Part shown: one piece after another, positions 45,438 to 57,479 of the stretch
Layout of the letters: every line of letters starts with the position of its first letter
Position numbering within the stretch: the first letter of the stretch is position 1
Origin: Cichorium intybus
Taxonomy: Eukaryota > Streptophyta > Magnoliopsida > Asterales > Asteraceae
Direction: 5' to 3'
DNA: 64,000 bases
Assembly: GCA_023525715.1 (NCBI GenBank)
Contig: CM042010.1
Span: forward strand, 66,493,966 to 66,557,965
Translations under genes and position numbers: made by a program
Notes under the pieces: model-generated
Told to the model about the DNA's origin: nothing
The model's database searches: none
Seen by the model: only the letters and a program-made list of their open reading frames with translations

Positions 45438-45657
45438 CATTGGCGTGGCCATGGAAAGAACAACCAGCTGGGGAGTTATCTTTATCTTGGTAAAGAGTGT
45501 TGCACCTCAAACATCTTTTCTTTAAATTGATGATTCGTAATCTTCGAGTTTGTCTGCTATTGATGTATGGTACTCTGGATCGATTGGTCTGAGCGTATGA
45601 AAAGAGATGGTTTTGAGATATATTGAATGCCAACGACATGGTGAAGTTGAGGAACAA
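45438..45657 (-). pseudogene. Exon of a captured plant gene with a Cys/His motif
   Basis: The minus-strand ATG at 45657 opens a frame whose end reads INLKKRCLRCNTLYQDKDNS then PAGCSFHGHANG, followed at 45437 by a splice donor (ATG/GTAATC). The spacing C-x2-C-x(12)-C-x2-H-x-H resembles the start of CHORD-like zinc-binding modules and a conserved plant protein family I remember with the pattern CLRCNTLYxDKDNSPxxCSFHGH. The rest of that protein is absent here. It looks like a transduplicated gene fragment in the transposon. The identity needs a search. Confidence 0.5.
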
Positions 45658-45699
45658 TCTGATTTTTCATCCACAATCTAAAGAGAGGTTTCGACTGAG

Positions 45700-46090
45700 A
45701 TGTTGATCGTTGGTGATAATTCCTTCAACTTTTGTTCATCGGCGTTTCAATAAGCGGATCGAGTATATGTCAAGCTGAGATTGAAGAGGTGTTTGACCAA
45801 AGCGCATATACATACGAAAATATGTTTTCATTAGGGTTTCAATAGGCGGTGAAACTCGAAATTTTGAAAATATTGAAAATTTTGAAGGGTTTAAGAGCGA
45901 TTCAACTTTGATAAGGAATGAAATTCATAGGGGAATCAAAAATTTTAGGGAAACTAATGTGGAGGGAAACCATTTTGGGAAACATACATTGGAGAAATCT
46001 AATTTTAAGTTAATATATTTATACATCTATTTTATATGAATATAATATATATTAGATAATGAATATTCTATAAAATTAATATATTAAAAT
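45700..46090 (+). repeat. Left arm of a long inverted repeat
   Basis: The sequence GAGGTGTTTGACCAAAGCGC (45786) and onward to TAATGAATATTCTATAAAAT (about 46057) is matched, in inverted order, at 48533-48900. The arms share long blocks (ATATACATACGAAAATA, TTTTGAAGGGTTTAAGAG/TTTTGAAAGGTTTGGGAG, AGATAATGAATATTCTATAA/AGATAATGATTATTCTATAA). The arms enclose the degenerate heptamer array. Confidence 0.8.
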
Positions 46091-46149
46091 AAAATTGAAA
46101 ATGAATATATTAATATATTATAAAATGATTTAAAATACTATTAAAATAT

Positions 46150-48190
46150 TAATTATAAGAAATAAATGTTTAAGCCCCAAGCCTTAAGGCTTAAACCCTG
46201 ATCCCTAAACCCTAAGTCATAATATCTAATCCCTAAGACATATACCTTAAGCCATAAGCCATAAGTCATAAGTCATAAGCCCTAATCCTTAACTAAGCCT
46301 TAAGCCATAAGTCATAAGCCTTAACCCTTAAGCCCTAAGTTAGAAATTATAAGACTTAAGCCCTAAACTATAAGCCCTATACCTTAAATCATATGACATA
46401 ACTCCTGAGCCTCAAGCCTCAAGCCTCAAGCCTCAAGCCACAAGCCTCAAGCCTCGAGCCATGAGCCATGAACCATAAGCCAAAACCCTAACCCCAAAAG
46501 CTTAACCTTTAATAATTAAGCTTACGCACTTAGCCACATTTAATATACCATAAGCCATAAGCTACAAGCCATAACCATAAACTCCTAAACTATAAGCCTT
46601 AAGCCTTAATCTATGAGCTACAAGCCTTAAGCCTTAAGCCATATGGAATAATGCTTAATCTCTAAGCCAAAAGCCATAATCCCAAATACCTAATCCATAA
46701 GTCATATGACATAAGCCCTAAGCCATAAGACCCAAGCCCTAGGCTATAAGCCTTAATCCCTAAGCTATGATGCATAAGCCATGAAGCCTAAGCTACAAGC
46801 CATAAACCCTAAGCCCTAAGGCTCATACCTTATACGCCTTAAGCCTAAGCCATAAGTCTTAAACACTAAATGATTAGCCATAATCCATACACCATAATCC
46901 ACAATTCATAAGTAGAAAGTCATAATCTACATGACTTATGTCCCAACCCCCTAATCCCTAACACATGTCATATGAGCCTTAAACCCTAACACATAAGTAA
47001 TAAGCCCTAAGACATATGTCTTAAGTCATAAGTCATAATCCATAAGTTATAAACATCAAAACATACACCATAAGCCCTAAGATTTAACCCATATGTTATG
47101 ATTCATAAGCCCTAAGCCATTAGCTTTACCCCTAAGCCACAAGTCATACGTGATAACCCATCACAACCCTTCCTGGTCGACCATAACCCATCATAACCCT
47201 TCCTCGTCGACCATAACCCATCACAACCCTTCATGGTCGACCATAACCCATCACAACCCTTCCTGGTTGATCATAACCCATCACAACCCTTCCTGATCAA
47301 CCATAACCCATCACGACCCTTCCTGGTTGACTAAAACCCATCACAACCCTTACTGGTCGACCATAATCCATCAAAACCCTTACAGGTTGACCACAACCCA
47401 TCACAACCCTTCCTAGTCGACCATAACCCATCACAACCATTCCTGGTCGACCATAACCCATCACAACCATTCCTGGTCGACCATAACCCATCACAACCCT
47501 TCATGGTCGACCATAACCCATCACAACCCTTCCTGGTTGACCATAACCCATAAGGCACAAGATTTAAACCATAAGCTAAAATCCATAAGCCCTAAGCAAT
47601 AGAATTTACGCCCTAAGACCTAAGCCATAAGCCTTAAGCCCTAAGCCATACACCATAAGCTATAAGTCATAAGCCATAAGCCATACTACACAAGTCATAC
47701 TCCATAAGGCCTAAGCCTTAAGCCTTAAGCCCCAAGCCTCAAGCCTCAAACCTCAAACCTCAATACTTAAGCCTTTGAGCCTTGTGTCTTGAGCCTTAAG
47801 TCGTAGGCCCTAAGCCCTAAGCTCTAACCCATAATCCATAACCCATAACCCTTAACCCTTAACCATAACGCATAACCCTTAAGCCCTAAAACATAAAACA
47901 TAACCATAAATCCATAAGCCATAAGCCCTAAACAATAAGCACAAAGCCACATGCCACAAGTTAAAAGGCATAAGTAGTGATCCTCAAGCCTTCAGTCCTA
48001 AACCCTTAGCCCTAAGCCATATGGCATGAGCCTTAAGCTCTAAGCCACAAGCTATAATCTTTAAGAAACATGACATAAGCCATAATAGATCAATTATAAT
48101 CCCAATGACATAAACCATCAACCATAAGCTATTAGCTATAAGCCATTAACCATAATCCAAATATCATGACCCATAACATGATACTGGTAT
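46150..48190. repeat. Degenerate telomere-like heptamer array (CCCTAAG/CCATAAG)n
   Basis: Two kilobases built from variants of one heptamer: TAAGCCC, TAAGCCA, AAGTCAT, AAACCCT. CCCTAAG differs from the plant telomere unit CCCTAAA by one base, and true CCCTAAA or CCCTAA words occur (46190-46215, 46990, 47580). It is interrupted by a 30-bp minisatellite (47150-47555). No coding capacity. It may have grown from a short interstitial telomere-like seed. Confidence 0.75.
47150..47555. repeat. 30-bp tandem repeat, about 13 copies
   Basis: The unit CCATAACCCATCACAACCCT plus TCCTGGTCGA repeats at an exact 30-bp period for about 400 bp with one to four changes per copy. Many unit junctions contain the palindrome TGGTCGACCA. 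The 65- and 75-codon minus-strand frames here are only translations of this repeat. Confidence 0.95.
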
Positions 48191-48278
48191 GACCAAAATA
48201 ACAGAGGTCAAAGGGGTTGCGTCCCATTACGGGGCCCTAAGGGCAATGCCCCTAATGAGGTATTCATAATCTAATATA

Positions 48279-48532
48279 CTCCCTCCGTCCCAAAATGATA
48301 GTCCATAGACAAAAAACACACAGATTAAGAAAACATTAAATGCATCTTATTTTTTCCCACAAAATGACTGTTTTACCATTTTTTTGCATTTAATGCCGGC
48401 ACTAGATGTGTTGGCTGTTACAATTAAAGTTAGGGGTATTTTGGTAAAGATGTCATTTATATTTAGAAGTGGACTAACATTTTGGGACAAACTAAAAAGG
48501 AAACATGAACTATCATTTTGGGACGGAGGGAG
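48279..48532. mobile_element. Stowaway MITE (254 bp)
   Basis: Perfect ends CTCCCTCCGTCCCAAAATGA and its reverse complement, continuing to GATAGTCCAT / GATAGTTCAT; flanked by TA (48277-48278 and 48533-48534). These are the defining Stowaway (Tc1/mariner) features. It sits at the inner end of the right arm of the long inverted repeat. Confidence 0.95.
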
Positions 48533-48900
48533 TATTAATTTTATAGAATAATCATTATCTAATATAACATATACATGTATATTAATAGATATACAAATAT
48601 ATTTAATTAAATTTGTATTTTCCTATGTATTTTCCCAAAATAATTTCCCTCCGGTCATTTCCCCAAAATTTCAATTTCCCTCGCTGTGAATGTCATTCCC
48701 TTTAAAAGTTGAATCCCTCCCAAACCTTTCAAAATTTCAATTATCATTCTCAAATTTTCAAGGGTTTCCCCTCGATCAAAAGCCTAATGTAGATTTCATT
48801 TATTTTCGTATGTATATCTGCTTTGGTGAAACACCTCGTCGATCTCAGCAAGGAATATCCCTCATCTCTTTGATTCACCCGCTTTGGTAACTGTTAGCAC
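48533..48900 (-). repeat. Right arm of the long inverted repeat
   Basis: Reverse-strand match to 45700-46090 (see there). The arm ends exactly where the small CACTA element begins (48901), so either the arm was cut by that insertion or it ends there naturally. Confidence 0.75.
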
Positions 48901-50814
48901 CACTGTATTATCATTTTAGTGGCACTTTTGTAAAGAGCAGTGAGATTATCTATTAGCTTCTATATTTTGAAACCAAAGGCGCTAATTTTTTTTGCCCAAA
49001 TCAGTTTACCCCACCTTTGATATTGAAACCATCAAATTCTCACAACTCTAAAACCCGCCACATCACATACTTTTGGTGAAATCCCTCTTTTATATGAGTC
49101 GACCACTACCCCTATGCCATCGGAATCGCATCATTGACTAGCTACTACGACCACCGCCACATCGAAATCGCGCCACCACCACATCTTAGGCGACCTACTA
49201 CTACGACGACGATCACCAACGTTGCTATGAGAATCCCACCATCGCAATACCGCCTAGTACTGGACTAGAAGGTACATCGTTGTCGACCTGCTACAGTGAA
49301 ACCCACCAACCATGCAATGGTAACCTTAATCTCCCTGAGGCAATTCCCACATGAACCAGAATCACGTATGCATCTAATTTCATCCTTTAATCGATTTCAT
49401 ATAGGTATCCTCTATTCTATTTTTATCAATCTTACTTGTTGACAGATGCACAACAAGTGCTCGACGAAATGCCTGAAGCAAACACCACTGCAACTTTAAC
49501 TTGTTTACGACTTTATAATGCTTCCCCTATTTTATTGGTTCCGAATCTGAAATTGTGATACAAAAACCGAACACAAAAAGGTCAATTGTACCGATTATGA
49601 ATTTGTGATAAGAAAATTGAACATATGAAGGTCCCAAATCTGAATTTGCGATAAGAAATCGAATTTGTGATAAGAAACTTCCTTTTTTAGTCTTAACATT
49701 TCACATACTTTTACTTTTGATTAAATTGTTATTCAATCATGCAGGTTTGTGATAAGAAACTCCCTTTTTTCTCTAGCTTTATGATATTTTGGTGCTTAAT
49801 TATCGATTCACTACTTTGTAAGGACTTCTTGGCTGCCATGTCTTTCTTGTTTGTTTTAGATTATATATAGATGAAAAAGATGTTTAAGTTACATGAGATT
49901 CTATTGTTGTTGTTTGTTGTACAATGACGAGGATTGGGAACTCACTGCAATGGAGTGGTTTTGTTGCAGGTTTAATGTAGGTTGCGATAATATAAGCTTT
50001 AAAAGGTATGTCTAGTTTCTCAATTTTCTTTTGCATTAATTTTTTTAGTGGTTCTTAATAAAAAGGCTATATACCTGTGTATCTTTTTGGTTTTTATGGC
50101 TAATTCGTATCCATGCTTAAATCAATGATATTGTAGGATTCTACCGAAAACAGATAAGCTATCATGACATTGGACTTTAAAATTTTAACAATAAAGTGCA
50201 ATAATGGTTGCATGTTGCTATCTGTTGTGGTACTGAGATGCTAGATAGAAGAAAAAGTCAAGAATTTCCTTTTGTGTGAGTGTGACTTCCTTTGGAAACA
50301 AAAGGTAAAATGCCTCAGCTCACTTTATTATATTTTTTCTAAATATAATTTGTTTGTATGTTTCTTTCTCCTGAGTGATTAATAAACAGTTGTCAAATAC
50401 ATCTTAACAATGTACTTTTACTTTGTATTTTAGGAAGGGTGAATATAATGTAATTTAATGGATTTAATTTATGTTGAAAATAACAATGTACTTTTACTTT
50501 GTTTATTATTACATTTAAATATAATATATCTTTGGAAAAATGTATGGTTTGTGGGATATTGAGTAGTAGTGAAATAATATTTATTTTTGTAATTAGATAT
50601 TGAAATAGTATTTCTTTTAGCAATTAAATAGTGGCATAATAAAAAAGTACCACTAAAACTCAATAATGCTGCAGTGGCACAACTGAAAAGTGCCACTAAA
50701 TGTCTTTAGTGGCATTTTTTTGTGCCGCTGATTCTCTAAAAGGCCTTTAGTGGCACTTTTTCAGGTTTTAGTGGCATTTTTTCTGTGCCACTAAATGTAA
50801 TTTTATTTGTAGTG
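48901..50814. mobile_element. Small non-autonomous CACTA element
   Basis: Left end CACTGTATTATCATTTTAGT followed by GGCAC; right end on the reverse strand CACTACAAATAAAATTACAT, then TTAGTGGCAC. The word AGTGGCA(C/T) is repeated at least six times near the right end (50640-50800) and twice near the left, as in CACTA subterminal regions. I could not match a 3-bp duplication (CAC left, AAG right). Inside, 49090-49330 is GC-richer and may be captured sequence; no intact ORF is present. Confidence 0.65.
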
Positions 50815-51829
50815 AAGTGTCTTGTATGTTGGGTTTCTTTTTCGATCTTCTCTTTGATTACTCCATTATTACAAATGTTCAAGCTTGTTCATAGTTTATA
50901 TATATCACAAGGATGTAAATTGCCTAAATTACAAACATATGCCTAATTCTATAGGGATAAAAAGACCATGGAAACTTTGACAACACATCAAGAATACTCA
51001 TTGACATTTGCTTACCAGAATGATAATCCATAAAAAACGAGGTAATATTGTGATGATATTTTGCACTCCCTTTGTTCTTTATTACCGGTCATACATTCAT
51101 GATGAAAATTAATATTTTTCAAAACCAATAAAGAAGCAGGTTGTATATAATGATGTACACATGCTAGATGATGAGATCAAGGTTTTACCTCCTATGCTAA
51201 AGTCTGATACCTACATAGAGTTTGATTAGGAAGTTGTCAACAATCCCATTGCTATTTATGGTGGCATATTCACATGCATTCATTTTAAATTATCACATTT
51301 TATCCCCCAAAAAATAATATTAACTTGTTTCTTCTTTGTGATTTTTTTTCTAGTAACGGTTAGTGGTTAGGAAGCTTTCTTTTCGTGTAGAAACGACTAC
51401 GGGTTGCACTTTCATGAAGAAATATACATTCAAGAGCGTAATGACAGATGATTTATTGAGTGTTCTTTCAAAGAAGAATCTTTGGTGTTGAAGTGAACAA
51501 ACCGGACATATGGACAAAGAATTTGGCTAGTTGTTTAATTTGACTGATCATTTATTATGTTCGACTTCAACTTGATCATTTACACCTTTGAAGATTAAGT
51601 TTGTACAAAATTTATGTATTTTGATCTTATGTATGTATTCTATAGTCTATATACTTTTGGTGTTGAAACAATGCATATATTTGTTTTCCAATATAAATAT
51701 ATTTGTCATTTTCAATTCTTTTATTTTTGTGTTAATTATTCCTTCAATTGGCATAGCTATTTTACAGAAAATTTTATTTGCTTATCTATATACTATATTA
51801 ATTCTTGATTATTGTAACTATTTTATATG
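50815..51829. other. Interior of the large CACTA-like element, no gene readable
   Basis: Some stretches look formerly coding (51380-51560, for example GTGTTGAAGTGAACAAACCG), but no motif or sustained frame can be supported. The frames at 51588-51887 and 51614-51808 are AT-rich and unconvincing. Confidence 0.4.
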
Positions 51830-53389
51830 TTTAGACACACACACACACACACATACACACACACTATCCATTAAAATGTCACAATAAAGTACTTTTAGTC
51901 ACGTTTTTTCATTTTATTGTAACAATTATTTACTTTTGGACACACACTATGCATTAAAGTGTGACCATAAAATAATTATATTCGATTATAAGTTTAAAAT
52001 TCATATTTAATGAAAATTAAACATTTTCAGACACACACTATAAATTAAACTGTTACCATTAACTACTAATACTCATATTACTTGTTTTTGTTTTCCTTAC
52101 TAAGTGGCTAAACCCTACCCTATGGACACAAAATCATTTATGTGCCATATACACTCAATTTTGCCTTTATTGAAATCTTTTTATTCTTTTACCATTTATA
52201 TTATTAATAATTTAGACACATATAATAAATTATATATACAGTGAGCATATAATACTTACACTCATAACTTTTCTATTTTATCATGACAATTGTTTGGTTT
52301 TAGACACATAACATATTACGATGTGACCATATAATAGTTACACTCACAACGTTTATATTTTATCATGACAGTTGTTTTTTTTGACATGCATAAAAAAGTA
52401 AAATGTGACCATAAGATTCTTATAGTTACTTGTTTCTGTTTTCCTTTAGTAACTGGCTAACCCAATTCCCTGGACACAAAAAATCATTTATGTGGCAAAA
52501 TCATTTCATTCATTATTACCAGTTATATTATATACAATTATAGACACATATAATCACGTATACCGTGACCATATAATACTTACACCCACAACATTTCTCT
52601 TTTATTATGACAATTGTTTGTATTTAGACACACATAATATATTACAACGTGGCCATAACATGGTTATACTTAATTGTATTTGATTCTTTAACTAAGTGTC
52701 TAAACGCTACCCTATAGACACGCAAAATCATTTATGTGGCCATGGTCACGCATATTGTTGTAAAATGTCGCTAAAACTAGTCTAAAAATTCTTACGTAAC
52801 CTTTAGTCACGCAAAAAATCGAAAGTGTGACTGGACAGTTTTGAAAAAAGTGTGATTGTAGGTATTTAAATTTTCCAATACAATTAATCATATTTTGACA
52901 CATGTAATAAAAATGCATATAACAATACACCACTTAAACCGACTTCTTTTCTTACTTTTACTATGTAACCAATAAACACCATCATATGGACACACGGCTA
53001 TTTTATGTGGCCATTTTTGTTATCTTTTGGACACATTAGATTTGATGTGTCCAAGATGGCACAATCACACAGACACACTTACAATTTCCTCATGTGACCA
53101 TTACGTATCTATAATCTCTAATAAAATAATATCACCATCTTAAAACGGTAAATGTGGGTGATTGTATCATTTTGTCATATAGAAGTCGAGTGTCACGAAT
53201 GATTGTCATATTTTTGTAAATAAGTGTGGTCATTGTTTTGTTTCTCCATAAAATGGTCACACAAACTAATTTACATGTATCCATAAACGTTCTCCAAATT
53301 TCATCAGTGCCTTGTGGCCACACTTTTAAAAAAAACTGTGGCAGGCGTTTTTCCATCAAGTGTGACCATTGTGCAATTTTGTACTAGTG
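51830..53389. mobile_element. Right subterminal region and terminus of a large CACTA-like element
   Basis: The end at 53389 reads CACTAGTACAAAATTGCACA on the reverse strand. Within 1.5 kb the words TGTGACCAT, GGACACAC/AGACACACA and ATCATTTATGTGGC recur more than fifteen times. An (AC)n run lies at 51835-51862. Dense subterminal repeats and a CACTA terminus define the class. The element probably reaches left past element F to at least 32.4 kb, but no left end was recognised. The sequence beyond 53389 is LINE. Confidence 0.6.
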
Positions 53390-53399
53390 GTTCGAATTC

Positions 53400-53880
53400 T
53401 CGAGCCAACAAAGCCCAAAATCATAACCATGAATAACTTTAATGGTTTTGACACAAAGAGCTTGATTGTCATAAGGAAAGCACCATTTTCACATGTAATT
53501 TAATGCTTTATTAAAATCATCAAATGAACCAATCTCCAACCCACCTTTTTCTTTATTAGCTAACGTCGAATCCTAATTGACCCAATGAGCTTTTTGGCCT
53601 TTGTCATCCCCTCTCCAAAGAAATCTAGCTCTAAGGTTTTCTTAGTACTTATTAACAATGCCCAACATGTGAAAAATGGGCATGCAATATATACCTAAAG
53701 ACCCTAAAATTGAGTTTAAAAGCAAGAACAACCTCCTATCCGAAGCATATTCCAACTAGACAACATGATATTGAGTTTGTCTATAATGGTCTTCCAACAG
53801 GTAAACCTAGACATAAAAGGTCTAACTGGAAGACACATAGAATTGAATGGATAATTCACTTTGTAGCCTCACGCCCCATA
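53400..53880 (-). pseudogene. LINE (L1-type) reverse transcriptase C-terminal fragment
   Basis: On the minus strand in broken frames: LPVRPFMSRFTCWKTIIDKL near 53835, NIMLSSWN, then RARFLWRGDDKGQKAHWV near 53620 and KEKGGLEIGSFDDFNKALN near 53555. The L(R)RxFLWGGxxxxKxHWVxW and KxxGGLGIGSLxxxNxALL patterns are diagnostic of plant LINE ORF2 downstream of the RT core. Several stops are present. The fragment is cut at 53389/53390 by the CACTA end. Confidence 0.8.
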
Positions 53881-53892
53881 TAAGTAAAACGA

Positions 53893-56800
53893 TGTAACCT
53901 CCCAAATTTTAAGGCCAAAATTTTTATTTTAAAAATTAGAGTATAAATGTAGAAATCATTTTAAATATCATAAAACATTCGTTCAATGTTTAGAAAACAG
54001 CATATCTAAAATACATGATAACAAATCCATTACAAAACATATAACAATGGAAGCCTCAAACAATATGCTAGATGCAGTACAGTCATGTTGTGCCTTTTCC
54101 TCTGTCTGAAGAAGTACCTGAAAAACATTTAACGTGAGAGAGTAAGCACAAGGCCTAGTGAGTTCCCCAAAATACTACGCATTCTACCACATAACAAACA
54201 TACCACACACAAACCTACCGTAATGGGCATTAGGCACTGACCTACCCTTACATGCCTCAGGAAAACACAATCCTAACCTACCAGGCATCAAACAACCATA
54301 TTCATATCATAAACCTACCATGACGGGTATCAGGCACTGGCCTACCCTTACGGGTCTCAGGCAAACACATTCCTACCCTATGAGGCATCAGGAAACCATA
54401 ATCGTAGAACAAATCATACGAGTTCACAACCAACATGTAAGACTAAACCAGTCTAAGCATACAGTCCTACCCTAATGGGTCTAAGGATACCTACACATGC
54501 ACGTCACACATCGTATAGTAAGAAGACTCACCTGAATCATAGAGCAAACATATACACACGACCGTCCTTGGGGGTTTTACAACACGAACCTCCTAATCAT
54601 CATAAACATCACTTAGTGACCCAAACCAATCAAAGGTCAACCCCTTAATCTGTATCTTAAATCTTTCAAAGTTTAACCAAAAGTCAAACTAGTTAAAGTC
54701 AACGGTCAACGGTTTAAGTCAACGCATGCACATTGTGTCGTGTCCTATGGCTCATCGCGTTGCTATGGTATGCGATCAGGAACGGGTTCCCTACAGAGGT
54801 AACGTCCTTATCCCTTGGTGGTAACACGACTATCTCTAAACATTCAAACTTCTTTATTAAGTTCTTATTCTGTTAAGCCAGTGACTAGGACTCTCCAGGA
54901 TTCATCCACTTAGGTTGTTAATGGATAAAAATGTAAACTTTATGGACATGCATGCCTAATACATATCCAACTCAAACCCTAGGTCAAAAGGGGTCCAAAC
55001 TCGCATGCCTTCTAGAGAGCTTGAGCATGCTCTCTTCCTTGATTCAAAGGCTCCAAAGAAGGTCCAGAAAAAACTTGGCAACCTGGAGTTTCCCAAACTC
55101 CAGAAACACATCAAGAATGGACCAAACATGACATAAACTACATCTAATGTTACACCAGGTTTCAGGAATCGTTGAAAATAGAAAAAATGTGAATTGGTTG
55201 CTGAGGACAAGCGAAAAATTTAGAATTAGACTTGAGGCAATAAGGATGTTAGCGACACTACTGCTGGTAGGTAGCGATGCTATGGTAAGATGGCACGCTA
55301 TGAGGTGTAGGTGTTTAGGATAGTTAGCGACGCTATCCCAAGTAGATATCGACGCTATGGGTATTTAGTGACGCTAAGATTAAGCGTTAGCAACACTAAC
55401 TTAAGTTTGGACAGAAGGTATTTCTAAGCTATTAGTTGGTCATTAACTCCAAAAGGGGACACTCAGTCGTTTCAGTGAAGAATGATGTCGATTTGTAGTG
55501 TATAGATGCTGGAACATGAAGGAGGAACTTGGAAGGGGAGAAGATTGGTGTATCTATCACAATCTTAAAAGGTAATGTTTTGAATTTTGGAAATCTTTCT
55601 AGTTTTAAGCTATGATGGGTTGATATTAGTAAGCCCTAGATGCATATGATCATTTGTGATCAATAAATCAAGCATAGAGTTATAGAAAGATGATTCTTGA
55701 TATATTATGCTTCAAATTATGAATAATGGTGAAATTATAGTTTAAACTTAAGCCCAATTATGTTACAAACGAATTATGAGGTTGTGGTACCTCTGGGGAC
55801 TGAAAGATGATAAAAGGGACCAACCTATAGCTAAAAAGTGGTCTGAAGCACTTCAGAACGAGATTCTAGTATCGTGTTCTATGTTAGCGACGCTATGGAG
55901 GAAAGATAGCGCCGTTATGCTTGAAGTTATTGGATAGCGACACTATCTGTAGAATTAGCGGCGCAAAGTTATATGTATGGTAGACTAGTCAGTTTGTTCA
56001 TGGGGTTAAGGTGTTTACCTCAACGGTTAAATGTATGTGTTATTCTATTGTTAAATAGTAGATGGTTAAACAATAGCTGGTGACAAATGAAAATAAGGAT
56101 ACAACTAGGATCACGGGGATTTCTTTACACATTATTTAAGGTGAGTAACAAAGCCTTTCTCAGGATGATATATATTATGTGTAGTAGTGTGAATATTATT
56201 ACTGTTGTGTTATGCCGACCCTCTAATTAAGTTTAAGTAGATCTCAATCAGTATGTGATATGTTACGGCCTATATGGCTAGATATCTGCCTTGGTGGCTT
56301 GAGAAATTGACTTGGTGGCTTGACATTGCCTTGATGGCTTGATAAATTGCCTTAGTGGCTTGATAAATTGCCTTGGTGGCTTGATAAACTGCCTAAGTGG
56401 CTTGTAAATGTCTATGTGACTTGATACAGCCTATGTGGCTTAATACTGTGTATGTGGCTTGATATTGCCTATGTGGCTAGATACCGCCTATGTGGCTTGA
56501 TACCGCCTGAGTGGCTCGTTATAGCCTAAGTGGCTTGAATGTTACTATGGTGTCATGGTAGATTGCTAATGTAATTGAATATTACCTAGTGACTATATAG
56601 TACTTGTGTAGCTGAACGTTACTTAGTGACTAGATAGTTCTTGTTCCTAGATGTTGCATTGGTGACTAGATACTGTTTGTGTTCTTGGATATTGCTTAGT
56701 GACTAGATAGTGCCCGTATGGTTGAATATTACCTATGTGGTATGGTTAATGCCTGTGTGGTGATGATAGTATTTATGTGGTGTGGTTTATGCCTATGTGG

Positions 56801-57479
56801 TGAGGATAGTATTTGCATGGCGTCGTTAGTGCCTATGTGGCAAGGTTAGTAATTATGTGACAAGGCTAGTGTTTATGTGGCATAGATAATGTATATGTGG
56901 CAAGGTTTGTGCCTATGTGGCTAGGCTAGCATTTATATGGCATAAATAATGTATATGTGGCGAGGACGATGTGTAAGTGGCGTGTTTATGCAGATATGGA
57001 GAAGTTAATGCATAGGTGGCGAGTTTGGTGCCTAAGTGGCATAAAATGGTAATTGTATAATTGAATATTGTTAGGATGGTTGAATCATGCCTAGAATGTT
57101 GGATATTGTCTATGTGATTAGATAATGCATGATTGGTTCTTCTACGAGGGCAAGTGATAAGCATTGTACAATATGTTATGATAGGAATGATTATAAATCA
57201 CACGGAGTGTGTGATAGATGAACGTGCCTCTAGTAGTTAGTATGGTTGTGTGATTAAGTTGGTTATTTGATTTGAATACTTACTGAGCTTTCGTAGGTCA
57301 TAGTTATTGCATGATGTGTTTTGTAGGTATAAGTAAGTAGCGCCCGACTCGGATCGTGGAATCGACTCCTAAATATAACTTCTTGTAGTTTCCGGTGCAC
57401 ATGAGTACATTTTTGTATTTTACAAGTTAAAATATGAAAAATTTTATGTGTATTCTGTGCTGTAAAACTGGGCGTTACA
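53893..57479. repeat. 3.6-kb LTR-like unit with inverted halves
   Basis: It begins TGTAACCTCCCA and ends TGGGCGTTACA, so the ends are near-perfect inverted repeats. The first about 300 bp and the last about 300 bp are also related in inverted order (for example AAGTACCTGAAAAACAT and, on the reverse strand, CTTATACCTACAAAACACAT; GCCTAGTGAGTTC and GCTCAGTAAGTATTC). TGTAAC...GTTACA ends are common in chromovirus-type gypsy LTRs, so it may be one very long LTR or two facing each other. No duplication is seen (AACGA left, TCTAA right). AGCGACGC-type words occur at 55246-55400 and 55880-55960. No gene; the 84-codon frame at 54956 is chance. Confidence 0.55.
56265..57030 (+). repeat. Degenerate array of TATGTGGCTTGAT-type words
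   Basis: Around thirty imperfect copies of a 16-24-bp unit (GCCTATGTGGCTTGATA and variants, changing into GCCTATGTGGTGAGGATAGT). A weaker C-rich counterpart (CCTACCCTTACGGGTCTCAG) fills 54220-54490 in the opposite half. It lies inside the LTR-like unit. Confidence 0.7.

Noticed and set aside
47150..47555. Regular 30-bp repeats as a CRISPR array
   Set aside because: The units follow each other without spacers, and the DNA is clearly plant nuclear. It is a minisatellite; the frames at 47297-47558 are translations of it.
46150..48190. True telomere or chromosome end
   Set aside because: The heptamers are degenerate, mixed and flanked on both sides by ordinary transposon sequence, so it is interstitial and only telomere-like.
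55246..55960. AGCGACGCTAT words as another promoter cassette
   Set aside because: They resemble the paired CpG blocks but no convincing TATA box follows at the right distance on either strand, so they were left out of the count.
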